Origin: Cristatella mucedo
Lineage: Eukaryota > Bryozoa > Phylactolaemata > Cristatellidae
Length of the DNA: 40,000 nt
Direction: 5' to 3'
NCBI GenBank assembly: GCA_009760855.2
Contig: WPIO01000106.1
Span: 655,001 to 695,000, forward strand
Shown here: positions 18,650 to 28,782 of the stretch, one piece after another
Layout: every line of letters begins with the position of its first letter
Numbering within the stretch: the stretch's first letter is position 1
Translations under genes and position numbers: made by a program
Notes under the pieces: model-generated
Told to the model about the DNA's origin: nothing
Seen by the model: only the letters and a program-made list of their open reading frames with translations
Databases searched by the model: none

Positions 18650-20025
18650 ACGATCGTTTTTCCTCCCTCCTTTTTCAGAAGTATATTGAGAAAATCAGAG
18701 AGTTCATCTCCAAGGTGACATCCTTCACCTTCACCCTCTGGTCCTTGTTCTTCCTCAATGTCTCAATGCCTCAAGACTACCCTGGTACTTAAGGTTTCTA
18801 CCAAGTACTTAAGGTTTCATCCCGCTGTCCTAGAAAACTAATGTTCCCTCTGGACCTCATACCTACTGTCCTCCCTCTGAGATTTGTCGAAGCTCTTCAA
18901 AGCTGACATGGGGAATCTGTCCTTAACCTCAGATTATATTCCAGAATCTTTCAAAGAAGCTATTGTAAGGCCACTTATAAAGATGAAGAAGAATAAGATA
19001 TTATGCCAGGAGAACTGCAGCGAATTCCGCTCAGTCTTCGCACTCCGGCTCCTATCAAAAGCACTGGAACGAGTATTGGCGGACCTGCTAAGTTCCTACA
19101 TCCAAACCTAGCAAGTAATTTCCAGCCAGGTTTCAAAGCAAATCACTTCCGAGTCAGTGCTGTTGCGAGTGCTTATAAAATAAACCTCAGGCATGCTGAT
19201 TTAGGTCTGTGCAACTTATATTGGATCTCTCGGCAGCTTTTGTCACTAAATAAACACATCGGCTAAACAGTCAACTCTACTTGCTTTCACCTGTGTAGCT
19301 CGGTAAAAATGCGTATTTATGATTTCGATAAGGACATCGTAGCAACGCTGCGCCATGCATTCGTGACAACCCGAGTGGACTTTGCACCTCAATATTTGTA
19401 AGTCGTGCTGCTTGTGCAATAAGACGCTTGCAGTTGGTGCACAACTCGGCAGCTGGGCTCCTCTGTCGTAAACATCCCAACAGACACAGTAGCCGAGCTG
19501 GTTTGGTCCAGCGGTTAAGGGGCTCGCGCCCCGACCAAGGTCTGGCCGAGGTCGTGGGCTCGAGCACCGAGGCATATGTGAAGCGCCTGAATAGAGATCA
19601 AGTTCTCTTGGGGCGCTATACACAAATGAATTATGTTATTACACTACCGCCGACCAATCTGCACCGGCTGCTTATAAAAACAGCGTATCGATTTCAAGAT
19701 CATGTCACTCGCCTTTCGGTCCCCCTCGTTTTCTTGCTCCGATCTGCCTTTGTGAGCTAGCTGCACATAAGGCAATATCTCCCGTCGCTCTTCTGACCCT
19801 TGACCCGCTCTGCTGACCCTTGACCCGCTCTCCTGACTCCTGTGTCCTTTACGCATGCCCTGCTAACTAGCTTCAAACCTCTTGGAGGGCGTGCCTTCAG
19901 TTTGATGCTACCAAAGCTGGGAACTCTAAACCGATTGACGTGACGTCAATTCACGATTTTAAGATATTCAAAAAGAAGCTACAAGAATCCCTGCTCCGCA
20001 CAGACTTTGCTACGTGCAAGTGAAT
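18650..20025 (+). mobile_element. L2-like LINE RT remnant, interrupted by a SINE
   Basis: The remnant starts with Q-K-Y-I-E-K-I-R-E-F-I at about 18,677. It continues with S-K-L-F-K and N-L-S-L-T-S-D-Y-I-P-E-S-F-K-E-A-I-V-R-P-L (18,884-18,980), then L-S-K-A-L-E-R-V-L-A. After a frameshift it reads F-Q-P-G-F-K-A-N-H and L-I-L-D-L-S-A-A-F (RT motif A, about 19,216-19,242). Following an internal deletion it resumes at L-R-H-A-F-V-T-T-R-V-D-F and R-L-Q-L-V-H-N-S-A-A-G-L-L-C. The SINE at 19,486-19,646 interrupts it. The C-terminus continues to F-K-I-F-K-K-K-L-Q-E-S-L-L-R at about 20,015. It is inactive. Confidence 0.8.
19486..19646 (+). mobile_element. tRNA-headed SINE with LINE-type 3' tail
   Basis: Its head has box A-like TGGTCCAGCGGTTAAGG and box B-like GGTCGTGGGCTCGAGCACC. 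About 20 bases later follows GAAGCGCCTGAATAGAGATC, then AAGTTCTCTTGGGGCGCTAT, ending in ATTATGTTATTAC. The tail matches the 3' terminus of the family 1 LINEs in this window (AAGCGCCTAGAAAGAGATT, then AGTTCTCTGAGGGCGCT). Such tRNA-head plus LINE-tail structure is typical of SINEs mobilised by a partner LINE. It interrupts an RT remnant. Confidence 0.75.
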
Positions 20026-20559
20026 CGTCTTTTTCTGCGGCAGCAGTAACTTGGAAACGGTGAACATCTTGACGAAGGGCTCTAAGAGCGACATGCTTTT
20101 GCATAGCGTTCCAGTGTTCACCAGTCTTACTTTTCTGCGCTTTGCCTGCCTGCGAATGGTTCGGTGTACGCATTACTAACCGGCGGTCCTAATCACCAGC
20201 CCCGAGCGCCTTCCGGTGCTGCCAGCTCCTTCGCGCTCGTCTGAGCACGACGCGCAGCTGCTTTTCCTTGCTCGCGTAAGCATGACGTATGCATGACGCA
20301 TTGCTTGTCGCTAACGATTGGTTTTCGCTTGTCTTGCAGCGAGTTGTAATGCATCTGATTGGAGATTCACTTCTCTTAGGGTACTTCTATCAGAAAAACG
20401 ATTTGCGTATCGGTATTATTATTGTTATATTCAGAAGTGAACTGTGGAGCTGAGCGGTGCCACGGTGCGATATACCAAAACCCAAATAGGTAAGGTCTTA
20501 TGAGTCTCTATGGAAAAGGTATGCAGTGGTATGCACGGCAGAAGTCGACATCACACACG
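20026..20559. other. Intergenic DNA, nothing recognised
   Basis: No recognised feature apart from a short ATT run near 20,414-20,430. Confidence 0.3.
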
Positions 20560-20720
20560 AACCCGGACTATCAGTCGGTTCTACTCGCTTCTGACGGGAC
20601 GGCGTTTAATGTACTGTACAGATAATTGGCGACCGCGGATCCGTAATGTCCCCCTCCAAATGTGTCCCCCAACGGCGTCTAGTTCTGCGATTGACCTCAC
20701 CTTTAACCGCTAGATAGCTA
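20560..20720 (+). mobile_element. Possible LINE endonuclease C-terminal fragment
   Basis: The plus frame reads P-T-A-S-S-S-A-I-D-L-T-F, resembling the S-S-A-I-D-L-T/S block near the end of apurinic-type LINE endonuclease domains. Only about 50 codons are involved, and the neighbouring RT is absent on this side, so the call is tentative. Confidence 0.3.
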
Positions 20721-21049
20721 TCAGCCCAGCGCCGGACGGTCCGATTCGACTCACTCTTCGCAGTGCTTGAACGTCAGCAAAAGATGATTTGACTTCCGCT
20801 TATCGAGCATTGAGGATAGAATAAGTGGCAAGGCTGAACCGGCTAAGTCCGTCACACCAGCGCTGCTGTAGCAGAACGCGAGCAGCGTCTTTCGTGCTCG
20901 GAGCCTCTTCAAACCCTCGACGCCGCGTCTCCGCCGAGGGCGAGCCTCTTGGCAACTCTTCAAGTCCTGGCTTCGTCCTCAGTATCCAAAGCTACGGAGC
21001 TCGCTTCGTCGGCTAGCGAAGTTTTAAACCCGTCGAGGGTCTGGTCCCT

Positions 21050-21050
<1 letters not shown>

Positions 21051-21088
<38 letters not shown>

Positions 21089-21120
21089 CCTCATCTCTCT
21101 CTCTCTCTCCCTCATCTCTC
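21051..21120. repeat. (CT)n microsatellite
   Basis: CT dinucleotides with interruptions TTCTC, CCCTCAT and again CCCTCAT. The CTCATCTCTCTCTCTCTC segment is duplicated. Confidence 0.92.
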
Positions 21121-21282
21121 GCAATCCTGACTTCCGGGAAGTATGCGTTGCTACTAGCTATCCTAATCGCTGGCGGCGAGCGAACTAGGCTTAGATAGTT
21201 TGATAATTCTAGATTGTTCTGCGTGACCGCGTGACCGCTGGCGGCCACTGCTTCGGTGCCAGTTTTTCGAGCCATGTATACA

Positions 21283-21622
21283 ACGGGCTGCTTGCTACAT
21301 TTGAAGGTGCCGTACCCTGTGCCGTTACAAAAGGAGTGCCTGACAGTTAGTCCTCGGTCGGTGCCCGAAGCCTTGAATTCATAGCAAAAAACTATTGAGA
21401 GAAAATTTTAGTTAAATAGAATTTTTTTAAACTACTGCATGCAGTACGGGCTGCTTAATACGGGCTGCTTGCTACGTTTGAAGGTGCGCACTAAACTGCT
21501 ACAAAGGAAGTTCGCGAATGTTAGTCCTTGGTCGGGGCCCGACGCCTTAAATCAATAGTAAGAAAAAACTGTTTGGAGAGAATATTTTAGTTAAACAGAA
21601 TTTAAACTGCTGCATGCAGCAG
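21283..21622 (+). repeat. Two tandem copies of a ~177-bp unit
   Basis: The block starting ACGGGCTGCTTGCTAC at 21,283 recurs at 21,460. Shared pieces include TTTGAAGGTGC, GTTAGTCCTxGGTCGG, a G-C-C-C-G-A element, GAGAxxATxTTAGTTAAA and a closing CTxCTGCATGCAG. In the second copy the closing element is a perfect 16-base palindrome (21,607-21,622). Divergence is about one base in six, so the duplication is not recent. I do not recognise the unit. Confidence 0.85.
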
Positions 21623-21689
21623 AGAGCAGAGCAAATATTTATATAAATTCTCGCCCCTTGGTATTGACCTCGGGCAAAGATGCTCGCAC

Positions 21690-21822
21690 TTCACGACCTT
21701 CACGACCTTCACTCCGGCTTCGAGCCGTGCAGAACACGGTTGCTTCTTAATTGCCCACTGCAAGTGGTAGTGGTAGGCGCCGATACTCTTCTACCGCTGT
21801 ATAAATGAGGAAGCTAAATCAG
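21690..21822 (+). mobile_element. SINE family S1, degenerate copy
   Basis: The body GCCCACTGCAAGTGGTAGTG, then TACTCTTCTACCGCTGTATA and GAGGAAGCTAAATCAGCC, matches the S1 body order at 30.7 kb. The tRNA head is poorly preserved, although CTTCACTCCGGCTTCGAGCC upstream may be a decayed box B region. Confidence 0.5.
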
Positions 21823-22696
21823 CCAAACTATACTTCATTCGACACTTGCTACATCGCTTCTTATTGCACAGTTAACAGTGATGAGCAGCTCATTGCCTGT
21901 GGACTCGATTCGCTGAGTCATAGTAGTTCAGTCACGGAAGACACTGCTGCGCCATCTTGCCTCTCGACGGAAGTGGGACATCTGGCCGCACAATGCAAGT
22001 GCGCCGTCTTGCGGACTTTCTCTCTTTAATTTTATTTAGTAGAGGGTTCACGTTCAGGTGTCGCAGGATGTTGGAAACCGATCGGAAGCTGTCAGGCGGC
22101 CAAATGCCCAATTTAAGGTTGGTTCTTTAATTCGAAGCAGCCATTCTACGTGTCGAAGTGTTGTTCGCGTTTTAAGACTCGTGGACTTTCTATATCTTCC
22201 GGCGCGCTCAATAACGTTCCCAATTACGGGCTTTGCCCTCTGAGACTTGTCGCCGCTCTATTGACACCAACACGACAAAGGCCGTGCGCGTGTAAGGCAA
22301 CGCGTCACTGGAGGGACGAAGCAGCAGCCTGCAGAGTTGTCCCCCCTCACCCAAAAAAAACCGCCGCCGCCGCCGCCGAGGCGCGAGGCTGGCACGCGCG
22401 TCTCCTCCTGCGAACGAAACTGTAAGCGCTGCACGTTAGAAGTAACAGGAGTTCGATGGCACTTCGCGTTTGCAATTACTTTTTAAGACGCCTACAGACT
22501 AATGCAGGTGCCACCAGAGCGTAACTTCTGTCCCTCGGAGCCAATGACCGCTGCTGCGCTGGCGAGTGCTTGCTTTGGCAGCCATAGATAGGCATATATT
22601 AGGCAGCCATGCCTGCGAGGTTCCAGTTGGCTAAAGGCAGCCAGTAGCACGCGTCGCAGGCTTCGCAAGCCTTTGGGACGAGGATCAGAAAGATGG

Positions 22697-22698
<2 letters not shown>
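21823..22698. other. Intergenic DNA, nothing recognised
   Basis: It includes a short CCG run near 22,362-22,379. Small frames of 60-90 codons have no recognisable features. Confidence 0.3.

Positions 22699-22752
<54 letters not shown>
22699..22752. repeat. (TA)n followed by (GA)n
   Basis: About 37 bases of TA run directly into about 16 bases of GA, a compound dinucleotide microsatellite. Confidence 0.95.
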
Positions 22753-22973
22753 CGCCGCAGCACAGAAGCGCCAGCAACGCGACGGTAGGAAAAGGAAGTC
22801 TGAAGCCTGAAACAGCAGCAGCAGGAGTCCAGTTGCTCATAATTGACGTTGCTGCCGAGGCTGAGCTCTGAGTCTGAGCGCGGAAGCTCCATAACACCAG
22901 GCAACAGATTTAAGTCTTATTTTTGTGTCCATGGGTACGAAGTGTGTCTGCCTTATTCTTTGTGCCTAAAAAT

Positions 22974-23150
22974 GTACTAGCTGATTTGGCAGCCTCTTTT
23001 TCATAGCGGCAGAAGAGCCTTAAAGGCTCTAACCACCACTCACTCACGCAGTGGCAACGTAGGATCGCGAACCGCAGGACTCGATCCCACGACCCCGGGA
23101 CCGAGGCCGTGAAAAGCAACCGCCTTACCTAGTGGGCCATCACGGCTCAC
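22974..23150 (-). mobile_element. SINE family S1 copy
   Basis: On the minus strand it reads GTGAGCCGTGATGGCCCACT, then AAGGCGGTTGCTTTTCACGG, a CCTCGGTCCCGGGG variable-arm-like hairpin and GGGATCGAGTCCTGC (box B, mutated). The S1 body with AGAGCCTTTAAGGCTCTTCT and GAGGCTGCCAAATCAGC follows. Head and body are both present, so it is close to full length. Confidence 0.82.
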
Positions 23151-23732
23151 CTCCAAACAAAATATAGCTATCGTTGCATAAGAAATTTGCTTCGGCGGTA
23201 GAAAAAAAAACTTCTCGTGTCTTCGGCTTTGCTATTAGGCGCGGTGCGACCACGTTCGCGAGCAGCAGACTCTCGCGGTGCCGCTACTCGAATTAACGAG
23301 GGCGGACAAAGCACTGTGTACCTGTACTAAGTAACTGTACACAAAGCACTCGAGCAAAGTGTACCAATCAGTACAGGTACCTTGAAAGAACACTTTAGCT
23401 TGTGCTATTGCAGAGTAAGAGTCGAGTGAGCAGCCGAATTCGATTGACGTGTTGTCGAGATTGCCGCCTGCCACCCAGCAGATGCATTTTTGCTACGTGT
23501 GTGCGAACGATTCTTTATCAAGGTAAAGAGTGAAAGAGCACTCGGTGAAAGCGTCTCTTAAGACGTGCCAGACCTACAAAGCATACTTATTTGGCATGCA
23601 TGTCACGGATCGAGACAAACCAACCCTATGCACCTCATTTCCCACGAGAACACTGCAAGAAAATAATTCAATAAAAGGGGAACAATTACTCGCTGCATAG
23701 AATTTCTTGCACAATTTTCGGTAAGGAGTGGA
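23151..23732. other. Intergenic DNA, nothing recognised
   Basis: A palindrome-like GTACCTGTACTAAGTAC cluster lies near 23,319-23,340, with related GTACAGGTACC at 23,372. No gene is recognised. Confidence 0.3.
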
Positions 23733-24432
23733 ATAATAATAATAATGCAGTTGATAAAGTGCCATCAGAGAACTCCATCTCTTTCTAGGCGCTTTACATT
23801 GGCTGCAAAGGGAAACGCGATTGAATGGTGAGTAATATCTTGCTTGGTAAACTACATGAATAACATGGTTAGGGTGACATGCACAGGGTCAGCATGCAAG
23901 TGTGGTTAGTGGCAGCATGCACAGTGTCAACACGCATAAGCACATAAAGGACGAATCACAGGGACCCACTAAATGCTGTCCTAAATAGGTGTGTTTTTAA
24001 GTTCGTTTTAAATGTGGTCAAGTCAGGGGATGTTCTGACGCAAGTCGGGAGGGAGTTCCAGGCTTTGGGAGCATACGAACTAAGTGCACGGTTTCCTAAG
24101 GATTTGAGGTTTGTACGAGGTATTAGTAAACTGTTGGATTCCGAAAAGTGGGTGGTACGTTGCTTGGCCTGGTGGGAGGCTGGAGCCAAAGAATGAAGTG
24201 ACCTAAAAGTGAGCGATAAAACCTTGAAGTCGATGCCTTGCTTGACTGGGAGCCAGTGCAGGTCGGCGAGAAGTGGTGTGACGCGGCAACAGCGACAGCA
24301 ACTTTCAAGAGTCTTTTCTACTTCGTCGCTTTTCGTTTGTGCATCGAGGAATGACGCTCGCTTCTGAACAGCAGATGTCATATGTTCGATGATTCGAAAA
24401 TAGCCCCGATCGGCAGGCCGGCTAAACTGCAT
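23733..24432 (-). mobile_element. L2/CR1-like LINE family 1, RT C-terminus to (ATT)n tail
   Basis: An open minus-strand frame (24,432-23,956) encodes the C-terminal RT part in order: L-H-W-L-P-V-K-Q-G-I-D-F-K-V-L, L-T-F-R-S-L-H-S-L-A-P-A, N-R-A-L-S-S-Y-A-P-K-A-W-N-S-L-P and D-L-T-T-F-K-T-N-L-K-T-H-L-F-R. A stop follows. The 3' UTR shares the CATGC-rich repeats of the 445-835 copy and ends in the tail motif and (ATT)n at 23,733-23,746. This is the least decayed LINE copy in the window. It is still 5'-truncated, lacking all catalytic RT motifs. Confidence 0.92.
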
Positions 24433-24713
24433 CAGCCGATCGTGTCCTTTCTCCGTGCTATGGACACCTGCTCTTTGCGATTAGTGGGGGGGGGGCAACC
24501 TTTACCTTGAGCAAGCTTACAGTACCTCAAAAAGGGCTTCTCGAGAGGAGTGAGAATATTTTGAGCAGTGGCGTACATAGTCCAAACGGCGCGTATCTAA
24601 TCTAATCTAAAGCGCTTATCGTTTTAATGCATCAAACTCGGATGTGCTTACAGCACGCTGGTACAGCAGAGAACGGAGAGCCGTGCAGTCTGAGCTCTGC
24701 CGAGAATTATCTA
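24433..24713. other. Spacer between two minus-strand LINEs
   Basis: It contains a G-run near 24,485-24,494 and TCTAATCTAATCTAA near 24,595-24,609. No feature is recognised. Confidence 0.3.
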
Positions 24714-26160
24714 GCAATAATAATAATGATAGAATTGTCTAGCACCCTCAAAGAACTCAGTCTCTTTCTAGACACTTCGTAGATGCTGTATATTTACCAA
24801 ATGAGTGTTCGTAGCATTCGCAAGCAGCAGGCACAGTGTAAGCACGTATATGCTCACGAAGGACCCATCACAAAGACCTATACATGCATTAATAAACAGG
24901 TGTTTAAGCTACTTTTTAAATTTCCTCATGCCAGGGGGCGCTTTGACGTGCGTGGGTAGCGAGTTCCAGGCTTTGGGAGCATACAAACTAATGGCACGGT
25001 CTCCAACAGTTTTGAGGTTCTTACGAGAGGTATGGCTTAATGACTTGAGTCAGAATAGCTGTTTGTACGATTCTTTGCTTGGTGGGGACGTAGTTCTGAT
25101 AAGTAGGCTGGAGCCAGAGAATGAAGGGACCTAGAAGTGAATGACAGAACCTTTAAGTCAATACGCTGCTGGATTGAGTGCCAGTTCAGGACGGCGATGT
25201 GGTGTGATGAGATAACTGCGACGCTAACGACAGCAGACATTCCTAGAGTTTTGCACCAACTCTAAGCGGCTGATTGCATAGGCCGGCAGACCAGAAAGCA
25301 ATGAGTTTCAAAAGTCGAGACGGGATGTCACAAATGCACAGACCAATTTGGATGTAGTATTCCTGTCTAAGCAAACCCGAATTCTAGCAATGTTATGTAG
25401 CTGAAAATAGGCAGACTTGACCTTGGAGCTGACGCGGTCATCAAATAAAAGGTCGCTTTGGAACAGTACGCCTAGATTACGTGTCAATTCAACAGGAGAT
25501 ATGCTGGCAGAGCCGATTTTGAGCGTTAGGTTTTCCAATATCTGAATCCCACCTGGTTTGATCGTAACTAGTAAGTTGGTTTTGCCGTCATTCAATTAAA
25601 GAAAGTTTGCTGCCATCCGTGTGAGCACGTCATCAATACATGCAGCAACGGTGTGTAGGTAATTCAACGCGCTCGAGGGCTGGTAGGAATCGAAGCAAAG
25701 GTACAACTGAGTGAATTCCGCATACAAGTGAAAGCCTAGTTGTGCTTGGCGATCACATCGGCAAGAGGGAGAGTATAAATTGTGAAAAGAAGCAGACCGA
25801 GCACGGAGCCCTGAGGTACCCCGTACTTAAGAGGTTCCTCAGATGATCTTTTCCAGTGACGTCAACACTCTGGAGTCTCCCACTGAGATAGGACCTGAAC
25901 CATTGCCGAGCAGTGCCAGCAATGTCCAGGGGGCGAGATACGAGACGCTCAAGGAGGACTCTGCGATAGATAGTATCGGGCGCGGCCGAAAGATCAAGCA
26001 GAACAAGCAGAGAGACTTTACATAGGTCTGCAGTCCTGAGAAGGTCGCTATACACCCTAAACAACAACGACTCAGTGGAGTGATTAGCTCTAAACACAGA
26101 CTGCGACTTTCTGGGTTTGAGGTCTCAGTAAAAGATTCATTCGGCACGAACAGACTGATC
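24714..26160 (-). mobile_element. Long L2-like LINE RT remnant with broken catalytic motif
   Basis: Read on the minus strand from 26,140, N-H-S-T-E-S-L-L-F-R-V comes first, then the motif A block L-V-L-L-D-L-S-A-A-P-D-T-I (Phe replaced by Pro). G-T-A-R-Q-W-F-R-S-Y-L-S-G-R-L-Q-S-V follows, then [16 protein letters not shown]. At 25,724-25,713 Y-A-E-F stands where Y-A-D-D is expected. R-N-L-G-V-L-F-Q-S-D and C-A-F-V-T-S-R-L-D-F lie near 25,490-25,310, and the C-terminal L-H-S-L-A-P-A-Y-L-S-E-L near 25,130. The tail with (ATT)n is at 24,714-24,780. At least three frameshifts or stops make it inactive. The endonuclease half is absent. Confidence 0.88.
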
Positions 26161-27129
26161 CTTCAATCGACGGCTACTTGCGCACGGTAGACGCTCCCAA
26201 ATTTTGAACTGGCTGTGAGTGTGACTCCCACCATGCATCCGCACATTTTTCAATCCATCGCCACAGCAGCACAGCCCTGAGCTACCTAGAGCGGCCACAC
26301 ACCCGGAGAAGGATCGGCCATCTTTGCTATGAGAGGGAGCAGCAAGTCAGACGCCCAGAGAGATACTGCAGATCCCGAATTCAATTTTACAGATGCGGCT
26401 AAGGAGAGAAAACCATTCTTCCTTCGCCCGAAATATGTCAACAATCTGGTCAGAGTCTTACCAAGTTGAATACTGAGCTCCAGACATCTAGACTCAAGGA
26501 GAAAATCTTGTAGGAGGAAATGTAAAAGTAACAGATCAGAGAAAGCGTTTACAACTTCTTTCCAACTTCAAAGTAAATACATGCTCATTTTGATCTATTT
26601 GCTATTCTTTGTGAATGAACGTGAATAAAAAGACGGGATATTGTCGGTTTTCTCGTCGGAAATGAGTCAATTTCAAGTAAATCTTAATCCCGATCATAAA
26701 AACAAAGTTTTTAGTGAATTCTGGCTATTTTCTATGCCACTGAGACAGAAGCAATTTAGAAATAACACTTACTTCCAGGTATAATCATTAATATATATAT
26801 ATATATATATATGTATAGTGACTTCGAAGCATGACAATTAAGCACTCGTAAGTATTAGCAAAGGGAACGGACAGTCAATAAGCACACATTTATTACTCTA
26901 GGGCGGCACTGTAATTCCATTAGGCTAATACTGCTGTAGCAGTTCAACGAAGTATGAAGAATCTTAGCTGTGTTGGACTTAGAAAGTCCTGACTCGTACA
27001 CGTTGTTATTCCATGGGATGCTGGGTTTATACAGTTTCGGCGATATATGGTTAGATTTCTTAGACTGCTAAACCAATCTGGCAGCCCTACTAAAAGACCT
27101 TCGGTCTTTTAGAAGCCTCGCAAAGCCAA
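26161..27129. other. Intergenic DNA with (AT)n and a small hairpin
   Basis: An (AT)n run lies at 26,791-26,813. A perfect inverted repeat with 10-base arms (CTAAAAGACC, loop TTC, GGTCTTTTAG) lies at 27,090-27,112. No gene is recognised. Confidence 0.45.
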
Positions 27130-27316
27130 AAGAGGGCTAGCCCCGGGATCTTAGCCGAGGAGTGAGTTACTAACTCTTCAAGGCCCAGGTCGTGGGTACC
27201 AGTCCTGCAGTGGGTGATTGATCCTTTAGTGCCTACTGCAAGTGGTAGGGATAGGCGTTCAGGTTCGTCTGCCGCTATATATATGTTTGAGGCTGCTAAA
27301 TCAGCTATTCTTTAAC
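27130..27316 (+). mobile_element. SINE family S1, degenerate copy
   Basis: It has a decayed head (GGGATCTTAGCCGAGGAGTG, then CCAGGTCGTGGGTACCAGTC) followed by the S1 body: GTGCCTACTGCAAGTGGTAG, TCGTCTGCCGCTATATATA and GAGGCTGCTAAATCAGC. Box B has several substitutions. Confidence 0.6.
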
Positions 27317-27534
27317 CTTCATATGACGATCTAGATTGCGGCAAAATAAATTAAAATATCATCTTTTCATTTCTCGCCAAGATAACTTAATCTCTACTAC
27401 GGCACTTTACAACCCGCTGCAAGGAAATCAATACCCCAAAGATTAGTCACATATTCACTGTATCAAGCAAGCAAACGCAAAAAAAGTACGAAGCTTAGCC
27501 CAGCATGCTACTGCAAACCTGGAGACACTCATGG

Positions 27535-27765
27535 AGAGACATGTGGAGATTATTCCTGAGCTGCTACTTCCATGCTACTCACTACATCAACTGCTCTTCT
27601 GACTCGGCCATGCTTCTCATTTTCTCTTTGTTGCATGAGATGAAGTCTGCTGGCTACCGAGTGCGTACCGAACGCCGCTTAGGTTGTGAGAGCGCTATAC
27701 AAAACTCTCCTGCGTGACAGCCACATAGTCTTCGTGGCTTTGTGAAGTTACAGACGGAGATACAA
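27535..27765 (+). mobile_element. LINE family 2, 3' UTR copy
   Basis: It carries GAGCTGCTACTTCCATGCTA, CTCACTACATCAACTGCTC, GATGAAGTCTGCTGGCTACC, GAACGCCGCTTAGGTTGTGA and a terminal GCTTTGTGAAGTTACAGACG with GAGATACAA. It matches the 2.8, 14.5 and 17.0 kb copies. No RT sequence is retained. Confidence 0.72.
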
Positions 27766-27769
27766 TAAA

Positions 27770-28050
27770 AAAATTTACTAAGACCATCGGTTAGTAACAT
27801 GAATTAAGTCATGCGCAGCACACATGAACAAAAAAGCAGACAGATGAGGCTAGACGAAGGCAAAGCTGACCATAACACATGCATCTTTAGGTGAGACTTA
27901 AAGGATGCAAAGTCCATACAAGGTGCAACGACCACAAGCCGGAAGCGAGCTCCAAACTTTCGGTGCGTACGAGCTAAAAAGGCTCGATCACCAAAGATTG
28001 CGACTATCGCACAGGACAAAGCTCCTTACTCTGGTTGTGGAGAGAGCTCA
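27770..28050 (-). mobile_element. LINE RT C-terminal fragment
   Basis: The minus frame (28,019-27,804) reads F-G-D-R-A-F-L-A-R-T, then F-A-S-F-K-S-H-L-K-M-H-V-L, the C-terminal LINE pattern. It abuts the 3' end of the oppositely oriented family 2 copy. Confidence 0.6.
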
Positions 28051-28194
28051 AGCGTGAATAACTGACTGGCTGTGCGAAAGCCTTTTACAATAGACTATAT
28101 AAAAATAAATATAAAAAGGACTATATAAAGATCGTGTGACCACCTGACCCGTCTCTGCCTATCAGCCTTTCTCTTCGCCCTAGTGAACTTGAAG

Positions 28195-28415
28195 TTTTTT
28201 CCTTTCCAAGTGACCTGTGTGCTGTGACCTGTGCATGATTTGGGGCATGTTACTAACCATACGTGTCCCGAAGTTTCTTCCTATGAGCTCTTGCATGCTT
28301 ACCTAGGTGTGATATACCGTTAATGTCACTAACCCTTAGTCTCGCAGCAAGCTTTAAAACGCCTGGATAGAGATTAAGTTGTCTAATTGGGGCGCTCTAT
28401 ATATACGACATATTT
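28195..28415 (+). mobile_element. LINE 3' UTR and tail
   Basis: CATGC-rich 3' UTR sequence ends in AAAACGCCTGGATAGAGATT, then AAGTTGTCTAATTGGGGCGC and TCTATATATACG, a variant of the family 1 tail without an (ATT)n run. Confidence 0.65.
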
Positions 28416-28458
28416 AATTGTTGAACGAACAAGCAGTACGGCGACGGCAGACTACTAC

Positions 28459-28488
28459 TAACGTACTACTGTCATCAGTAGTACGTTA
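28459..28488. repeat. Perfect inverted repeat, 13-bp arms
   Basis: The left arm is TAACGTACTACTG, the loop TCAT and the right arm CAGTAGTACGTTA. An A run follows. It sits just upstream of a local duplication. Confidence 0.95.
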
Positions 28489-28499
28489 AAAAAAGTAAG

Positions 28500-28782
28500 G
28501 AATTCGAGAAAAAAATTCCCGGCTACGTCTGCAGTAAAATTCACTGTTTCATTTGCTAATTTACGTCGCCGGTGGCAGCGAATGGAACTCATAAATTGAC
28601 TGTGACATCAGCGGCAGAATGAATGTCGCGGACTATGACGTCAAATATGGCGGCGGACAATGACGTAAGCAGTACGTGGACAGCGAAGGGAATTCGAGAA
28701 AAAAAATTAGCTACGACGTCAGCGATACAATTCACGGATTAATTTATTGAATTATGTCGACGGCTAGTAACGTTGAATGCTT
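28500..28782 (+). repeat. Two copies of a ~92-bp block 190 bp apart, with TGACGTCA motifs
   Basis: Blocks starting GAATTCGAGAAAAAAA at 28,500 and 28,690 align over about 92 bases. Shared elements are CTACGxC, AATTCACxG, a TTTxTTGAATTA-like stretch and GTCGxCGG. A perfect CRE-type palindrome TGACGTCA lies at 28,636-28,643 and TGACGTAA at 28,661-28,668. GACGTCA half-palindromes occur at 28,716, 28,942 and 28,955, the last two as a 13-base direct repeat. Confidence 0.75.

Noticed and set aside
21283-21622. Solo LTR or LTR pair
   Set aside because: The duplicated units are adjacent with no internal region, do not start TG and end CA, and no gag/pol sequence is present.
27090-27112. Rho-independent terminator
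   Set aside because: The hairpin is perfect, but the context is eukaryotic, with no T run after it and no upstream gene.
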